Shown piece by piece: positions 17,284-25,334 of a DNA stretch of 64,000 bases. The position numbers and the translations under genes are program-made. Below the pieces are notes generated by a model, which saw nothing but the letters and a program-made list of their open reading frames with translations, was not told the DNA's origin and ran no database searches. The first letter of the stretch is position 1. Every line of letters begins with the position of its first letter. The stretch comes from Bradyrhizobium sp. 149 (GTDB lineage: Bacteria; Pseudomonadota; Alphaproteobacteria; Rhizobiales; Xanthobacteraceae): NCBI RefSeq assembly GCF_023073915.1, contig NZ_JADPKK010000023.1, positions 62,001 to 126,000 of the forward strand, given 5' to 3'.

Positions 17284-19254
17284 ATGATCGCTACCAAGAA
17301 GTTGAGCGTCGCAATGGGGGTACACGGATTCAATCTGCCGAAACGAACAGCCGTTTTGCTGAGCAGAACTGCGCGCCGGGCCAGGCACCGGCATTTTGCA
17401 TTCCGCGGACTAGGGTTGTTCGACATAGGGTTGTTCGACATCGGTGACACGTCGCGCGCCAGCGACAGAGCCGGCCAGATCATCGTGGTTGTGATCACCT
17501 GCTTTCTGCCGGTTCTGATTGGAACTGCCGATGCTAAATCCTGGGCCGACGGCGATCATGGCGGCACGCCGGCGCTGCTCGATCAATGCAGATGCCCGCG
17601 CGAACCAGAGCAGTTCGACGGGATCAAACAAAGGCTGAAGCTCGTCCAGCGCGCGGACGAGGCTCGATCTGTCGCGACACAGCCCGCTGGAAGCCGACCC
17701 GCGGCGGCCGGATCACGCGGAGGGAGGACCGGGACCGAGCCGCCCCGCGTGGCTGCGGATGTCGCTGCGCAGGAAATGACGTCTACGCCACCCCCGGTGT
17801 CAAATGCGGCTCAAGCTGCTTCCGAGGCGGAACAGCTCAACCAGAACCTGTCGCTGGATCAGGAGCGGCAACGAGCGAACAAGCTTGCGCGCGAACTGGC
17901 TGCGGCTCGAGTGGAACTCGACGCGGCGCGTCAGACGCAGACGCATACTGTCCGTGCCATCGAGATTGGTATTCAGCAAACCCAGGCGCTCGAGCAGGAG
18001 CGGCAAAAGACTGATAATCTGTCGCGTGAGCTCTCTTTCCTGAAGGCAGAGCTCGACGTCGCAAGGGTTGCGGCTTCAAAGGCGATGCAGGCGCCCGAGC
18101 CCGAGCCCGAGCCGAAGCAGGAGCGTCCGGTCGAGCGACGGAACGGAGCCAAGCGCTTTGCCCTTCAGCTTGCCTCGCTTCGCTTGGAGCTGGAGGCGGC
18201 GCGGAGCGCAGCATCAGAAGCCACGAACTCCGTCGCGGCGGAGGCCGCACGAAGGCAGGCTCTCGAGCGCGAACTAAAGCAGGGGCAGGACAAGACAGAA
18301 GCCCTGACCAACGAACTCGGCACCCTTCGGATCGCGGCCTCCGAGACCGCGAGGCTCGGCACTGCAGATGTCGATCAAAAGCTGATGCTGACCCGCGAGC
18401 TAGAGAAGCAGCGGGACAGAGCTGAGAGCGCGGACCGCCAGCTGCAGTCCCTTCAGGCCGAACTCCGCGAATTCAAAGCCGCTAGCTCCGAGCTGGCGGC
18501 GGCCCGAGCTGCAGACGCCGAGCAAAAACCGGCCCTGAAACGCGAGATCGAACAGCAGCGCGGACGTGCGGACGCTCTCGCGCGCGAGGCAGCGTCGCTG
18601 GAGGATCAACGCGACCTGGCGCGAGCTGAAAAGTCAGAGATTGCACGAGCTGTCGCGGCAGCCGCAAAGGCCGAAGCCAACAAAGGCGAAAAGGAGCGAC
18701 CGGGTAGCGCCACCGCACTGCTCCCAACGTTCGCATCCGTCGGGAATCAGCTTGCCGCATGGAATGCTTCCGCAGTTGTGACGGCACCATCGCGTGAGCC
18801 CCCCGGCCGCGCGTCGAGCCAGAGCAGCCTTCAGCCTGCCGCTTCGCCCGTACCCGCACCTTCGGCCTCCGCCCCAGCTCAACCGAGCCCGCAGATCGCA
18901 AAGGGGACTGCTCCAACAGGCGCCGAGTCGACGTCCATGGCCTCCATGGAGCGACAGGCCGCCGCGAGCGGAGCTCCGCGCCCGCTTGCCAACGAGGAGC
19001 GCCTGCTCGCGCGCGCCAGCGCATTGTTGCGGCAGGCCGACATCAACGGTGCCCGCGAGTTGCTGGCCTACGTGCTCGGACATGGCAGCGCGCAAGCAGC
19101 CTTTATGCTAGCCGAAACTTACGATCCTGATGTGCTGCAATCTTGGGACGCTCGCGGCGTCGCCGGCGATTCCGCGAAGGCGCGCGAGCTGTATGAACGA
19201 GCCCAGGCGGGCGGCATTCGAAATGCAGAAGGACGGATCAAGAGGCTCAAATAG
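17284..19254 (+). CDS. Large coiled-coil protein with C-terminal Sel1/TPR-like repeat
   Basis: A 656-residue protein of unknown function. A hydrophobic segment near residues 62-82 (GQIIVVVITCFLPVLIGTAD) could be a membrane anchor. Residues about 180-460 are rich in Glu, Arg, Ala and Leu with recurring LxxEL(A/R)xAR patterns, a strong coiled-coil signature with repeats of about 50 residues. A Pro/Ala/Ser-rich linker follows (about 490-560). The last ~85 residues (ARASALLRQADINGARELLA, then AFMLAETYDP and AKARELYERAQAGG) resemble Sel1-like or TPR repeats. The adjacent downstream TAXI-type binding protein gene starts 47 nt later, so the two are probably co-transcribed. A cell-envelope scaffold is possible but unproven. 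ATG 17284 is the first in frame; no strong ribosome site was seen. Confidence 0.75.
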   Translation: MIATKKLSVAMGVHGFNLPKRTAVLLSRTARRARHRHFAFRGLGLFDIGLFDIGDTSRASDRAGQIIVVVITCFLPVLIGTADAKSWADGDHGGTPALLDQCRCPREPEQFDGIKQRLKLVQRADEARSVATQPAGSRPAAAGSRGGRTGTEPPRVAADVAAQEMTSTPPPVSNAAQAASEAEQLNQNLSLDQERQRANKLARELAAARVELDAARQTQTHTVRAIEIGIQQTQALEQERQKTDNLSRELSFLKAELDVARVAASKAMQAPEPEPEPKQERPVERRNGAKRFALQLASLRLELEAARSAASEATNSVAAEAARRQALERELKQGQDKTEALTNELGTLRIAASETARLGTADVDQKLMLTRELEKQRDRAESADRQLQSLQAELREFKAASSELAAARAADAEQKPALKREIEQQRGRADALAREAASLEDQRDLARAEKSEIARAVAAAAKAEANKGEKERPGSATALLPTFASVGNQLAAWNASAVVTAPSREPPGRASSQSSLQPAASPVPAPSASAPAQPSPQIAKGTAPTGAESTSMASMERQAAASGAPRPLANEERLLARASALLRQADINGARELLAYVLGHGSAQAAFMLAETYDPDVLQSWDARGVAGDSAKARELYERAQAGGIRNAEGRIKRLK

Positions 19255-19300
19255 CTGCTGGAGCGAGCCCCGGAAGCCAGACCAGAGAGTGGAGAGGCCC

Positions 19301-20323
19301 ATGTCATTGAGTAGGCTCGCGTTCACGGTCGCATTGGCACTGGCCGGCCTGCAGCTTGCTGCCAACGCCCAATCTCGTTCGCCGCGCGACCTGCCGGTGC
19401 CGACTGCGCCACGGAATGCTGATACGACCGCAAAGGAACGTATCAATGCATGGACGGTGGGGCTCGCTGGAGGACTTATCGAGGGCGCACCGCTCCGGCT
19501 CGCGGCAGAGATTGCACGCATCGTCAATGAGGAGAACAAGCTTCACGTCATTCCGATCGTGACGACCGGTGCGACCGAGAACGTCAACTCGCTACTCTAT
19601 CTCAGGGGCGTTGATGCCGCGATCATCAACATGGATGCGCTTGACGAATACAAGGCGCAAGTTCCGTCGATCGAACGGCGCATCGTCTATGTTCTCAACC
19701 TCTTCCCGGCCGAGCTGCACGTCTTCGTACGTCCAGAGATCAAGTCGCTCGACGACCTCAACGGAAAGAAGGTCAACTTCAACACCCAGGGTACAGCAGC
19801 CGCATATTCTGGTCCGCTGATCTTCAGCCGGCTGGGACTCAACGTCGAAAAGATGTTCATTCCCCACCAGGTCGCATTGCAGCAGATGAAGAGCGGCGAA
19901 ATCGCAGCGGTCGTCTTCATCACATCAAAGCCGGTCGACGCCTTCTTGAAGGGACATTGGGATGATGGATTCAAGTTCTTGCCGATCGAATACGATCCCA
20001 AATTTGAAGACTACTATCTGCCGTCGTCCCTCGATTCACAGGACTATCCGAACCTGGTGCCAGCGGGCAAGCGGATCGCGACCATTGCCGTGCCGACGAT
20101 TCTTGCCGCCTACAATTGGCAGCCGCAGACCGATCGCTATCGACGGATGGTGCGCTTCGTTGATCACCTGTTCGGACGGCTCGACCGGTTGCAATCCGCT
20201 GGCTTCGATAGAAAATGGAAGGACGTGAATCTCCGCGCCAGCGTGCCCACTCTGGCCCGCTTTGGTCCGGCGCAGGAATGGCTCGATCGCTCGTCCAGCG
20301 CGACGGTCGGATTATCGCGATGA
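19301..20323 (+). CDS. TAXI-family TRAP transporter solute-binding protein
   Basis: A 340-residue periplasmic binding protein. It has an N-terminal signal peptide (LAFTVALALAGLQLAANAQS) and the TAXI-type features VGLAGGLIEGAPLRLAAEIA, VIPIVTTGATENVNSLLYLR and LDDLNGKKVNFNTQGTAAAY. Family members bind small organic acids or amino acids for tripartite TRAP transporters. The start at 19301 is supported by GGAGAGG at 19291-19297. No TRAP membrane subunits are encoded nearby, so it may be an orphan receptor or serve a distant permease. Its stop overlaps the start of the next small secreted protein by 4 nt (ATGA), which links the two. Confidence 0.88.
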   Translation: MSLSRLAFTVALALAGLQLAANAQSRSPRDLPVPTAPRNADTTAKERINAWTVGLAGGLIEGAPLRLAAEIARIVNEENKLHVIPIVTTGATENVNSLLYLRGVDAAIINMDALDEYKAQVPSIERRIVYVLNLFPAELHVFVRPEIKSLDDLNGKKVNFNTQGTAAAYSGPLIFSRLGLNVEKMFIPHQVALQQMKSGEIAAVVFITSKPVDAFLKGHWDDGFKFLPIEYDPKFEDYYLPSSLDSQDYPNLVPAGKRIATIAVPTILAAYNWQPQTDRYRRMVRFVDHLFGRLDRLQSAGFDRKWKDVNLRASVPTLARFGPAQEWLDRSSSATVGLSR

Positions 20324-20937
20324 AGCAAACCGGTACCCTTGCCGCCTCCTTGCTCGCGGGTATCGGTCATCTAAGTTGCGCGCAAGCCGGCGACACGCCG
20401 GATCGTTCGAGAGCATGTGCGCTGTTTCAGGGAATGGCGCACATGACATGCATCGACGAGCAGGTTGGGGAGGCACCTGAGCAGTCCCTCCAGGCTCCGC
20501 CGCAAACTCCGAACTGGATCTTGAGCGAAACGACATCACCCGTGGACTACAAGCCGCAGATCGCCGCCCGGACCACCGCACGAGCCGGATCGAAGGATGG
20601 GCCGTCGTCTCTCGCCATCCATTGTCGCGCCAATCGGACCGAGCTGTTGCTCTCCGCGGCGAGTACCTGGACCAGAACCCCGGCGATGGACATTCGGGTC
20701 GTGTTCCAGATCAACAATCGACCGCCTGTCGATCACCGCTGGAGGGTTGCTGATGGCGGACGAAGTCTCACCTTTCCGGGCGATGTCATCCGCCTTATCA
20801 ACTCCATTCCAGGGACAGGCCCGCTTCTGGTCAAAGTGTATGCTGGAATGGCTGCGCCCTACGAGGAAACATTCGAACTGACAGGTCTGGAAGCCGTCCG
20901 CCGGCGATTTGCAAAGGTCTGCGTCTGGCCGGGCTGA
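20320..20937 (+). CDS. Small secreted protein of unknown function
   Basis: A 205-residue protein with a signal peptide (MKQTGTLAASLLAGIGHLSC, cleaved near AQA). No domain is recognised. The mature part contains HCRANRTELLLSAASTWTR and VVFQINNRPPVDHRWRVADG, suggesting a beta-rich fold like that of small exported proteins measuring or modifying envelope components. The start is set by the ATGA overlap with the TAXI binding-protein gene and by the signal peptide; the longer frame beginning at 20215 would lie inside that gene. It is probably translationally coupled to the binding protein. Function unknown. Confidence 0.7.
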   Translation: MKQTGTLAASLLAGIGHLSCAQAGDTPDRSRACALFQGMAHMTCIDEQVGEAPEQSLQAPPQTPNWILSETTSPVDYKPQIAARTTARAGSKDGPSSLAIHCRANRTELLLSAASTWTRTPAMDIRVVFQINNRPPVDHRWRVADGGRSLTFPGDVIRLINSIPGTGPLLVKVYAGMAAPYEETFELTGLEAVRRRFAKVCVWPG

Positions 20938-20989
20938 ATAGCCGTAAGTCGGGCTGAACGGCTGACAGCGAAGACGTCACGCGTGAGGT

Positions 20990-21685
20990 ATGGATGCGAT
21001 GAGCGAGACGATCAATGTAGCCGAAGCTTACGAGCGAGGACGTACTCAGTTCATGGGAATCGAACTGCTGGTTGCTCCCGGGGCGCTGGTGCCCCGGCCC
21101 GAGACGGAGCTGCTTGGAAGGACGGCGGTTGAAGCACTGCACCGAGCACATCTCCCCGGCCCGCGCGTCGTCGACATGTGCTGCGGCGCCGGCAATTTGG
21201 CATGCGCGATCTCACTCAATCTTCCCGACGCTCGCGTCTGGGCGAGCGACCTGACTGAGGGATGCGTTGAGCTCGCGCGACGCAATGCCGACAGGCAGGG
21301 CGCCGAGTCCCGCATCACCGTGCTGCAGGGCGATCTGTTTGAAGCCCTCGCAGGGCTGCAACTCGAGCGTACCATCGATATGATCGTGTGCAACCCGCCC
21401 TATATTTCGGAATCCCGGCTCAAAGGCGAGCGCGCTTCTCTGCTCACGGACGAGCCGCGCGAGGCATTCGCCGCCGGGCCCTACGGACTGAACATCCATA
21501 TGCGCGTTACGAAAGACGCGCCTCGCTACTTGCGGCCGGGAGGACTTCTGCTGTTCGAAGTGGGTCGCGGCCAAGATCGACAAGTGGCAACCCTGCTCGA
21601 ACGCAACAATGCTTACGAAAATGTCCGCGTGGTCCTGGACGACGCGGGCGCCGGTCGCGTCGTCCAGGCCTGCGCGACGGGATAG
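20990..21685 (+). CDS. PrmC/HemK-like N5-glutamine methyltransferase-family protein
   Basis: A 231-residue SAM-dependent methyltransferase. VVDMCCGAGNLACAISLNLP is the SAM-binding motif I, and IVCNPPYISESRLKG holds the NPPY catalytic motif used by enzymes that methylate amide or amino nitrogens. VPRPETELL just upstream is typical of the PrmC/HemK group. It lacks the N-terminal helical bundle that PrmC uses to bind release factors, so the target is probably not the release-factor GGQ motif. A second in-frame ATG at 20999 is better spaced from GAGG at 20985-20988 and may be the true start. It is convergent with the type I secretion operon. Confidence 0.85.
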   Translation: MDAMSETINVAEAYERGRTQFMGIELLVAPGALVPRPETELLGRTAVEALHRAHLPGPRVVDMCCGAGNLACAISLNLPDARVWASDLTEGCVELARRNADRQGAESRITVLQGDLFEALAGLQLERTIDMIVCNPPYISESRLKGERASLLTDEPREAFAAGPYGLNIHMRVTKDAPRYLRPGGLLLFEVGRGQDRQVATLLERNNAYENVRVVLDDAGAGRVVQACATG

Positions 21686-21738
21686 CCAGGTTCGTCCAAC
21701 CCCATGATCATTGGCATTCAGCGTAGCACCCTGGACCC

Positions 21739-21762
21739 AGCGGCCCATGCACGGGGCCCGCT
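21739..21762. terminator. Imperfect GC-rich hairpin between convergent genes
   Basis: AGCGGCCC and GGGCCCGCT flank a short loop, making an imperfect stem of about 8-9 pairs with one bulge. It lies between the convergent methyltransferase and HlyD genes, where a shared terminator would be expected. There is no clear T-run. Confidence 0.35.
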
Positions 21763-21782
21763 CAGAGAGAGGCAGCTCGTTC

Positions 21783-23285
21783 TCAGCTCTCCCGCATCCC
21801 GCGCCGGATCGCGTCCGTGATCGGTTGCGTTAGATAAGCAAGAATGGTGCGTTCTCCGGTGGCGATCAGGACGTCGGCCATCATGCCCGGCTTGAGCTTA
21901 TCGCGGACTTTCTCGGGAAATTGTGTGACCTGGACCGAGACTTTCACCTCGTAATAGGGCTGATGGGTGACCTCGTCGCGCGTGGCGTCGGCCGAGATCG
22001 AGAGAACCTCGCCGACAGCGATCGGAGTGGAGCGCGCCTTGAACGAGGGAAGCCGCACCTCTGTCGGAAGGCCGAGCTGAACGTGGTTGATATCAAGCGC
22101 GGACACCCTTGCAGCTACCACGAGAACGTCGTTGTCTGGCACGATCTCCATCAACACATCGCCCGCCTTGATCACGGCACCGATCGTGTGAAGCTTGAGG
22201 TTCACAATCCGCCCCGACCGCGGCGCGCGTACTTCCATGCGGGCCAGAACGTCGACCGCGACGCGCAGCTTCTCACGCGCATCAGCAAGCTGGGCGCGCG
22301 TGTCGGCGAGCTTGCCGGTCGCTTCCTCCAGCACCTTCTGCCCGACCTGATCAATCTGGAGGCGCGACTCGTCGATGATGCGGCCATACCGAGCGATATC
22401 CGCTTCATATGCACCGATCTTGCCCTCGAGGTCGGCTCTGGAGCGCTCCAGCGTAGCGACACGCGTGAACGGTACAATGCCCTGATCAACGAGCGGCTTG
22501 AGCTTGATGTATTCCTGACTGACGCTGTCGAACTGCGCGCGCGCCCCCTTGTTTTGCGCGGTGTTCCCCTGGATCTGCCGTTCCGCCTGCGCGATGCGCT
22601 CCTCGAGGATTGATATCTCGATCTTTCGTGCAGCGCGACGTTCATCGAAGCGCCGCTTTTGGTCACCCATTGCCCGTAGCGCGCCCGGATCAGAGGTCTT
22701 CTGGAGCAGCTCGGCCGGAAACGTGATGCTGTCCTTTCCTTCGGCTTCCGCCTGCAGGCGCGCCTCCTCGGCAACCGCCGAGTACACCGCCGAGCGAGCG
22801 ATCTCTTCCCTAGCCCGCTCCTGGGTCGGATCGAGCCGCAACAGGATCTGACCTTCGGTGACATGAGAGTCGCCTGTGACCAACAGGTTCTGGACGATTC
22901 CACCCTCGAGATGCTGCACCACCTTACGGTCGCTTTCCACAACGACGGAGCCGGGAGCCACCACGGCACCGTCGATCGATGCGAGCGCGGTCCAGCCGCC
23001 GAATACGCCAAAGGTGAGGAAGACAACCAGGAAGCCCCGCCGCGCGGGTGTCTGCCAATCGCCCGAAGGATCCTCATCGTTGCCCACCGACCCTCGGGGC
23101 CACAAGGTCGGCAGTTTCGCCTTGGCAAGGTCGACCAGCGACTTTGTGACCGTCTCGGCCTTTGCAAGGAGTTTGCTGGAAGGTCGCGACTCCTTCGCCG
23201 CCTTATCGGTTCTGTTGAATTGCTTCAAAAGCTCCGCCAGTTCATCGTGAAGAGCGTCCGTTCCCGGCCGCAATAGCTTGTCCAT
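21783..23285 (-). CDS. HlyD-family membrane fusion protein of type I secretion system 1
   Basis: A 500-residue periplasmic adaptor. It has a long cytoplasmic N-terminus (about 85 residues), one membrane span (FLVVFLTFGVFGGWTALASI) and the biotinyl-lipoyl-like half (VVESDRKVVQHLEGGIVQNL). A long coiled-coil hairpin (about residues 170-350) and the second lipoyl half plus beta-barrel (VRAPRSGRIVNLKLHTIGAV) follow. It bridges the ABC exporter and a TolC-type outer-membrane channel, which is not encoded here. The start ATG overlaps the stop of the upstream ABC gene by one base (TAATG), so the pair is translationally coupled. The cytoplasmic extension is longer than in the second system's adaptor (448 residues). 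Confidence 0.93.
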   Translation of the reverse strand: MDKLLRPGTDALHDELAELLKQFNRTDKAAKESRPSSKLLAKAETVTKSLVDLAKAKLPTLWPRGSVGNDEDPSGDWQTPARRGFLVVFLTFGVFGGWTALASIDGAVVAPGSVVVESDRKVVQHLEGGIVQNLLVTGDSHVTEGQILLRLDPTQERAREEIARSAVYSAVAEEARLQAEAEGKDSITFPAELLQKTSDPGALRAMGDQKRRFDERRAARKIEISILEERIAQAERQIQGNTAQNKGARAQFDSVSQEYIKLKPLVDQGIVPFTRVATLERSRADLEGKIGAYEADIARYGRIIDESRLQIDQVGQKVLEEATGKLADTRAQLADAREKLRVAVDVLARMEVRAPRSGRIVNLKLHTIGAVIKAGDVLMEIVPDNDVLVVAARVSALDINHVQLGLPTEVRLPSFKARSTPIAVGEVLSISADATRDEVTHQPYYEVKVSVQVTQFPEKVRDKLKPGMMADVLIATGERTILAYLTQPITDAIRRGMRES

Positions 23286-25126
23286 TATTGCCTCGTCGCG
23301 TGCGCCTGACGCACTTGATGTGAAAGCTGGGGCTGACGGTGAGCGCCGTCAGTACGGTAGCTGCCGTCGGCCTGGCGATGATGATCCGCGCGATGATGTT
23401 CAGCAGGCTCGCGCACGTCTCGCCGCATCGGCGCGACCGTTTTTCCGAGCAGCGCGGGCAGCATTTCGTCGCGCGAGCCGATTTGCCTGAGCCGTCCCTC
23501 GTGCATGAACACGATCTTGTCTACTGCCGCGAGCAGGTTGGGCCGGTGATTGATGATCACGATCGTCACCTTGCTCTGCCTCAATCGCTGAATTGCATCG
23601 GCTAGGGCGCGATCGCCGTCGCCATCGAGACTTGCATTCGGCTCGTCGAGCACAACCAGCACTGGCTTGCCGAACAGAGCGCGCGCGAGCCCAATGCGCT
23701 GCCGCTGACCGCCAGAAAGACCCGCGCCATTATCCCCAATAGCGGTGTCGTAGCCATTGGGAAGACGCTGGATCATCATGTGCGCCGACGCCAACTGCGC
23801 CGCCTCGACGACCGCCTCGTCGGAAGCGTCGTCGCGGAACCGCGCAATGTTGTCGCGCACCGTACCGGCGAACAGTTCGACGTCCTGCGGAAGGTAGCCG
23901 AGGTTTTGTCCAAGGAAATGGGGATCGAAATGCCTGACGTCGTTGCCGTCGATGCGGACGCAGCCGTGCACCAACGGCCAGGCGCCGACCAGGGCCCGTG
24001 CCAGCGACGATTTACCGGAGCCGGACTGGCCAACCACGGCGACGACTTCACCAGGAGCTAGCCGGAACGAGACGTCGGCGATCGCTGGCAATTGGGATCC
24101 GGGGACGAGCACCGTCACGGCCTCGACGGAGATTTCGCCGATCAGGGGCGGCAGCCGTGTCGGCTGTCGCTCAGGCGCGCGGGTCGCAAGCGCGCGGTCC
24201 AGCCGGGCATATGAAGTACGCGCGGCAACCAGCGCCTTCCATTGCGACACCGCAGCCTCGACGGGCGCGAGCGCACGTCCCATGATCAGCGAGGCGGCGA
24301 ACAGAACGCCGCCGGAAATCTCTTGCTGGATCGCGAGATAAGCGCCCACTCCCATGATGGCCACTTGAATCGCCATCCGCAGGAATTTGGATATGGCGAG
24401 CAACGTCCCGCCCCGTTCTCCGGCCGTCGCGCTTTCTAGCAGAGCCTGACCATGAGTTTCCGCCCAGGCGGCGCGGACCGCGGGTCCCATTCCAAGCGCG
24501 CGGATCGCTTCTGCGTTGCGCAGCGAGGACGTTAACCGGTCCAGTGCGTAAAGGTTCTTCGAGGCCGCCGCATTCAGCGGCACCTTTGTAACACGCTCGT
24601 TGAGGAAGGCGAGCGTCAGGATGATGATCGCACCGATCAGGGCGACCAGGCCGATCAGCGGATGGAGCAGGAAACACATCGCGAGGAAGATCGGCGTCCA
24701 CGGCACGTCCATCAGCGACGTGATGACGCCCCCCGACAGCACCTCACGCAAGGTGTCGACGTCGCGCAGCAGCTGAACATGATGCGAGCTGCTCGTGCTC
24801 AGCGCCTGTCCGAGCGCGGTCTCGAAGGTCTCGCCCGAGAGGGATCGGTCGAAACGCAATCCGGTCTGCACGAGAACCCGGCTGCGAAAATGCTCGAGCG
24901 TCGCGTAGCTGACAAAGAGCGCGAGCGCGATGAGCGAAAGCAGTAGCAGCGTCATCCCGTTTCGGCTCGTCAGCACGCGATCGTAGATCTGCATGGTGTA
25001 GATCGGCGACACGAACACCAGCAGATTGATAAAGATGGATAGTCCGCCGGCCGCGAGCAGACCGGGGCGTATCCGACGGAAGGCATCCGTGAGCGCAGAC
25101 TGTTTTGCCGAAGCGTGCATGTGCAT
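23285..25126 (-). CDS. Type I secretion ABC transporter (PrtD/HlyB-like permease-ATPase), system 1
   Basis: A PrtD-type fused exporter. The N-terminal six-span domain starts LLAAGGLSIFINLLVFVSPI followed by YTMQIYDRVL, and contains the DVPWTPIFLAMCFLLHPLIG region. The ATPase domain has Walker A GQSGSGKSSLARAL, signature LSGGQRQRIGLARAL and Walker B VLVVLDEPNASLD. There is no N-terminal C39 peptidase domain, so it does not process leader peptides. I chose the ATG at 25126 because AAGGGCGG lies upstream; ATG at 25177 or TTG at 25192 would add 17-22 residues. It is downstream of the glycosidase-like substrate gene and overlaps the HlyD gene. Confidence 0.93.
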   Translation of the reverse strand: MHMHASAKQSALTDAFRRIRPGLLAAGGLSIFINLLVFVSPIYTMQIYDRVLTSRNGMTLLLLSLIALALFVSYATLEHFRSRVLVQTGLRFDRSLSGETFETALGQALSTSSSHHVQLLRDVDTLREVLSGGVITSLMDVPWTPIFLAMCFLLHPLIGLVALIGAIIILTLAFLNERVTKVPLNAAASKNLYALDRLTSSLRNAEAIRALGMGPAVRAAWAETHGQALLESATAGERGGTLLAISKFLRMAIQVAIMGVGAYLAIQQEISGGVLFAASLIMGRALAPVEAAVSQWKALVAARTSYARLDRALATRAPERQPTRLPPLIGEISVEAVTVLVPGSQLPAIADVSFRLAPGEVVAVVGQSGSGKSSLARALVGAWPLVHGCVRIDGNDVRHFDPHFLGQNLGYLPQDVELFAGTVRDNIARFRDDASDEAVVEAAQLASAHMMIQRLPNGYDTAIGDNGAGLSGGQRQRIGLARALFGKPVLVVLDEPNASLDGDGDRALADAIQRLRQSKVTIVIINHRPNLLAAVDKIVFMHEGRLRQIGSRDEMLPALLGKTVAPMRRDVREPAEHHRADHHRQADGSYRTDGAHRQPQLSHQVRQAHATRQ

Positions 25127-25277
25127 ATCCGGGCCGCCCTTGGCCGGGCGGCGGTAAACGGTTGAAAAGAATTGCATGCGATCGAGCGTCAAGGCGCCCG
25201 CATTTCAACATTCCGCCGTGCGCGGAATGGCACCCCGCCTCTCGACCGACCCGTGGTCGCGAGGAACTCCCCAGAGT

Positions 25278-25309
25278 GGACATGCGCGCGGCGCGCCGCG
25301 CGCATGTCC
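25278..25309. terminator. 32-bp perfect palindrome between substrate and exporter genes
   Basis: A perfect self-complementary 32-bp sequence beginning GGACATGCGCGCGG lies in the gap between the glycosidase-like gene (ends 25335) and the ABC gene (starts 25126). As RNA it would form a very stable GC hairpin. No T-run follows, so an intercistronic attenuator or mRNA-stabilising stem is as likely as a true terminator. Confidence 0.7.
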
Positions 25310-25334
25310 TTGTCGATGTAGACGAACTACGAGC

